Of a stretch of DNA of 32,191 nt, positions 29,296 to 32,191 are shown piece by piece. The notes beneath the pieces were generated by a model. It was not told the DNA's origin, made no database searches, and worked only from the letters and a program-made list of their open reading frames with translations. Each line of letters starts with the position of its first letter. The stretch's first letter is position 1. The DNA comes from an uncultured Alsobacter sp. (lineage in GTDB: Bacteria; Pseudomonadota; Alphaproteobacteria; Rhizobiales; Beijerinckiaceae), in NCBI RefSeq assembly GCF_945952055.1, contig NZ_CAMFHB010000064.1:1-32191 (forward strand), written 5' to 3'. The position numbers and the translations under genes were made by a program.

Positions 29296-32103
29296 ATGAT
29301 GGACAAGACGTTCGACCCGGCCTCGGTGGAGGCCCGCATCGCCGACCTCTGGGAGGAGCGCGAGGCCTTCAAGGCCGGCCGTCCGGAGCGGGCAGGGGCC
29401 GAGCCCTATTGCATCGTCATCCCGCCGCCCAACGTCACGGGCTCCCTGCACATGGGCCACGCGCTCAACAACACGCTGCAGGACATCCTGTGCCGGTTCG
29501 AGCGCATGCGCGGCAAGGACGTGCTGTGGCAGCCGGGCACCGATCACGCGGGCATCGCCACGCAGATGGTCGTCGAGCGCCAGCTCATGGAGCGCCAGGA
29601 GCCCGGCCGCCGCGCCATGGGCCGCGAGGCCTTCCTGAAGCGGGTCTGGTCGTGGAAGGAGGAATCGGGCGGCACGATCACCCGCCAGCTCAAGCGCCTC
29701 GGCGCGTCGTGCGACTGGTCGCGCGAACGCTTCACCATGGACGAGGGCCTGTCGCAGGCCGTTCTCGAAGTCTTCGTCACGCTCCACAAGCAGGGCCTGA
29801 TCTACCGCGACAAGCGGCTGGTGAACTGGGACCCGAAGTTCCAGACCGCCATCTCCGACCTCGAGGTGATGCAGGTCGAGAAGCGCGGCTCGCTGAAGTG
29901 GGACCGCCCCGCCGCCGGCGAGGACGGCCCGGGTTTCGACGAGGCCCAGCTTCGCAAGGCCCTCGACAAGGACCCCAGCGGGCACCTGTTCTATTTCGAC
30001 TATCCACTGGAGGGCGCGGCCTACGACGCCGCCGACGCCTCGACCTTCATCCGCATCGCCACGACGCGGCCCGAGACGATGCTGGGCGACACCGCCATCG
30101 CCGTGCACCCGGAGAACGAGGCGCTCAAGGGCCTGATCGGCCGCTCCGTCCGCCTGCCGCTGGTCGGCCGCCTCATCCCGATCGTCGGCGACGACTACGC
30201 CGATCCGGAGAAGGGCACCGGCGCCGTGAAGATCACCCCGGCCCACGATTTCAACGACTTCGACGTCGGGCGGCGCCACGGCCTCAAGCTGATCAACGTC
30301 CTGGACGGCGAGGCCGCCGTGCTTCTGGCCGGCAACGAGGCGTTCCTGGAGGGCACCTCGCCGGAGCCCGAGACCATGGCGCTGTCCGGCCTCGACCGCT
30401 TCGAGGCGCGCAAGCGCGTCGTCGCCATGATGGCCGCCCGCGGCCTGCTCGCGAAGATCGAGCCGACGACGCACACGGTGCCGCACGGCGACCGCTCGAA
30501 CGTCGTCATCGAGCCCTGGCTCACCGACCAGTGGTACGTCGACGCCAAGACGCTGGCGCAGCCGGCGCTGGCGGCCGTGCGCACGGGCAAGACCGCGTTC
30601 GTGCCGAAGAACTGGGAAAAGACCTACTACGACTGGCTGGAGAACATCGAGCCGTGGTGCGTCTCCCGCCAGCTCTGGTGGGGCCACCAGATCCCGGCCT
30701 GGTACGGGCCGGACGGGCACGTCTTCGTCGAGAAGACCGAGGCCGAGGCCCTGGCCGCCGCCGCGGCGCACTATGGCCAGCCGACCGCGCTCACCCGCGA
30801 CGAGGACGTGCTCGACACGTGGTTTTCCTCGGCGCTGTGGCCGTTCTCGACACTGGGCTGGCCCGAGAAGACGCCGGAGCTCGCCCGCTACTACCCCACC
30901 AGCGTGCTGGTGACGGGTTTCGACATCATCTTCTTCTGGGTCGCCCGCATGATGATGATGGGCATCCACTTCCAGAAGGAGATCCCGTTCCACACGGTCT
31001 ACATCCACGCCCTCGTCCGGGACGAGAAGGGGGCGAAGATGTCGAAGTCGAAGGGCAACGTGATCGACCCGCTCGACCTGATCGACAGCTACGGCGCCGA
31101 CGCCCTGCGCTTCACGCTGGCGGCCATGGCCGCCCAGGGTCGCGACATCAAGCTGTCGCGCCAGCGCGTCGAGGGGTACCGCAACTTCGCGACCAAGCTG
31201 TGGAACGCGGCGCGCTTCGCCGAGATGAACGGCTGTGCCCGCGTCGCCGGCTTCGATCCCTCGGCGGCCACGCTCACGCTCAACCGCTGGGCTCTGGGCG
31301 AGTTCGGCAAGGCGGTCGGCGAGGTGACGGCGGCGATCGAGGCCTACCGCTTCAACGACGCGGCCAACGCCGCCTATCGCTTCGTGTGGAACGTGTTCTG
31401 CGACTGGTATCTCGAGCTCGCCAAGCCCGTGTTCGCCGGCGAGGACGAGGCCGCCAAGGCCGAGACGCGGGCGAGCGTCGCCTTCGTGATCGACGGTATC
31501 GCGGCGCTGCTGCATCCGTTCATGCCGTACATCACCGAGGAACTGTGGGCCATCAAGGGCGCCGAGGGCCCCAAGCGCGACACCATCCTGGCGCTCGCGC
31601 AGTGGCCCTCCGCCCCGCAGGCCTTTCCGCAGGCGGAAGCCGAGATCGGCTGGCTCGTCGATCTCATCACCGAGATCCGCTCGGCGCGCACGGAGACCAA
31701 CGTGCCCGCCGGCGCGCAAATCCCCCTCGTCCTCGTGGGAGCCTCCGCCGCCACGCAGGAGCGCGCCGGCCGCTGGATGGACATGCTGAAGCGCCTCGCG
31801 CGCCTCTCCGACGTCACCTTCGCGGATGCGGCCCCCGGCCAGTCCGTGCAGATGGTCGTGCGCGGCGAGGTGGCGGCCCTGCCGCTCGCGGGCATCGTCG
31901 ACCTCGACGCCGAGCGCGCCCGCCTGCGCAAGGAACTCGACCGCCTCGCGGGCGAGGTGAAGAAGATCGACGCCAAGCTCGGCAACGCCGACTTCATCGC
32001 CCGCGCCCCCGAGGAGGTCGTCGAGGAGCAGCGCGAGCGCCGCGAGGATGCACTGGCCCGCATCGCCAAGCTCACCGAGGCGCTCGAGCGGCTGGGCGGG
32101 TAA
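29296..32103 (+). CDS. valS: Valyl-tRNA synthetase
   Basis: The 935-residue enzyme joins valine to tRNA-Val. It has the class I signature HMGH (residues 52-55) in [14 protein letters not shown]. The CP1 editing domain is roughly residues 170-430, with [17 protein letters not shown] and ending in the PHGDRS segment. KMSKS is at 581-585 in [10 protein letters not shown], followed by a helical anticodon-binding domain with LWNAARF. A C-terminal coiled coil (about 865-935) contains the expected leucine and arginine-rich heptads. The start is the first of two ATGs, with AAGGAA eight bases upstream. Gene length is normal and complete. The 88 bases after the stop show no terminator that I can define. 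Confidence 0.98.
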   Translation: MMDKTFDPASVEARIADLWEEREAFKAGRPERAGAEPYCIVIPPPNVTGSLHMGHALNNTLQDILCRFERMRGKDVLWQPGTDHAGIATQMVVERQLMERQEPGRRAMGREAFLKRVWSWKEESGGTITRQLKRLGASCDWSRERFTMDEGLSQAVLEVFVTLHKQGLIYRDKRLVNWDPKFQTAISDLEVMQVEKRGSLKWDRPAAGEDGPGFDEAQLRKALDKDPSGHLFYFDYPLEGAAYDAADASTFIRIATTRPETMLGDTAIAVHPENEALKGLIGRSVRLPLVGRLIPIVGDDYADPEKGTGAVKITPAHDFNDFDVGRRHGLKLINVLDGEAAVLLAGNEAFLEGTSPEPETMALSGLDRFEARKRVVAMMAARGLLAKIEPTTHTVPHGDRSNVVIEPWLTDQWYVDAKTLAQPALAAVRTGKTAFVPKNWEKTYYDWLENIEPWCVSRQLWWGHQIPAWYGPDGHVFVEKTEAEALAAAAAHYGQPTALTRDEDVLDTWFSSALWPFSTLGWPEKTPELARYYPTSVLVTGFDIIFFWVARMMMMGIHFQKEIPFHTVYIHALVRDEKGAKMSKSKGNVIDPLDLIDSYGADALRFTLAAMAAQGRDIKLSRQRVEGYRNFATKLWNAARFAEMNGCARVAGFDPSAATLTLNRWALGEFGKAVGEVTAAIEAYRFNDAANAAYRFVWNVFCDWYLELAKPVFAGEDEAAKAETRASVAFVIDGIAALLHPFMPYITEELWAIKGAEGPKRDTILALAQWPSAPQAFPQAEAEIGWLVDLITEIRSARTETNVPAGAQIPLVLVGASAATQERAGRWMDMLKRLARLSDVTFADAAPGQSVQMVVRGEVAALPLAGIVDLDAERARLRKELDRLAGEVKKIDAKLGNADFIARAPEEVVEEQRERREDALARIAKLTEALERLGG

Positions 32104-32191
32104 AGCTTACGCCGTCTCCTGCCAGCGCTCCCCCATTCCTCATCCTTCTAAGTTGGTGCGCCCGCCGTCTGCTAGAATGGCAGCGGTGGAG

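Noticed and set aside
29245-31719. 824-residue minus-strand open frame opposite valS
   Set aside because: Shadow of valS with no recognisable domain.

Overview
The window is GC-rich, densely coded and bacterial. The order pcm-like / tolC / popZ / valS, a PopZ (DUF2497) protein, a ChrR-type anti-sigma factor, a TadG-like pilus protein and alphaproteobacterial tRNAs all point to an alphaproteobacterium, most likely Hyphomicrobiales (Rhizobiales). The genus cannot be fixed from the sequence alone.

Layout. (1) 1-2.5 kb: the tail of an amino-acid ABC-transporter ATPase, an unrecognised membrane protein, and a minus-strand pair (AlaX-type tRNA editing protein and 3-mercaptopyruvate sulfurtransferase). 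(2) 2.7-10.6 kb: an oxidative-stress/photoprotection block. ChrR-like protein and an SDR run rightwards. Photolyase, an FAD amine-oxidase-like protein, DUF1365, a CFA-synthase-like methyltransferase and a GPH/MFS transporter run leftwards. The two transcription units converge on each other, and each is preceded by the same two-block motif, TGATCC-N16-CGTA, which looks like an ECF11/RpoE promoter. No sigma-factor gene lies in the window, and the ChrR protein has lost the cysteines of its N-terminal zinc site. (3) 10.6-11.8 kb: two small divergent hypothetical genes and a leader region. (4) 11.8-19.1 kb: the most unusual block. Two paralogous Gly/Ala plus Asn-rich proteins each carry exactly 25 consecutive Asn(Asp)-x dipeptides. 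A strong terminator follows, then a 650-residue protein with six repeated modules, tightly linked to a type I secretion ABC exporter and its membrane-fusion protein. I infer a type I secretion system that exports non-RTX, Asn-ladder cell-surface proteins.

(5) 19.1-21.2 kb: a hypothetical protein with an HEPN-like Rx4H motif, a stand-alone IS1595-type zinc-ribbon protein, and tRNA-Asn and tRNA-Cys genes. (6) 21.4-26.1 kb: a TadG-like pilus protein coupled to an HD-GYP phosphodiesterase, then a histidinol-dehydrogenase-like/SDR catabolic pair behind a LacI-type palindrome. (7) 26.2-32.1 kb: the conserved core block of a PIMT-like methyltransferase, a TolC-family protein, PopZ and valyl-tRNA synthetase.

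How the parts may work together: the ECF-controlled genes would repair DNA and remodel membrane lipids under singlet oxygen or light. The type I exporter could use the TolC protein encoded 8 kb downstream to place the Asn-rich proteins on the cell surface. TadG and HD-GYP also concern surface attachment and c-di-GMP. These links are inferences from gene order and family knowledge.
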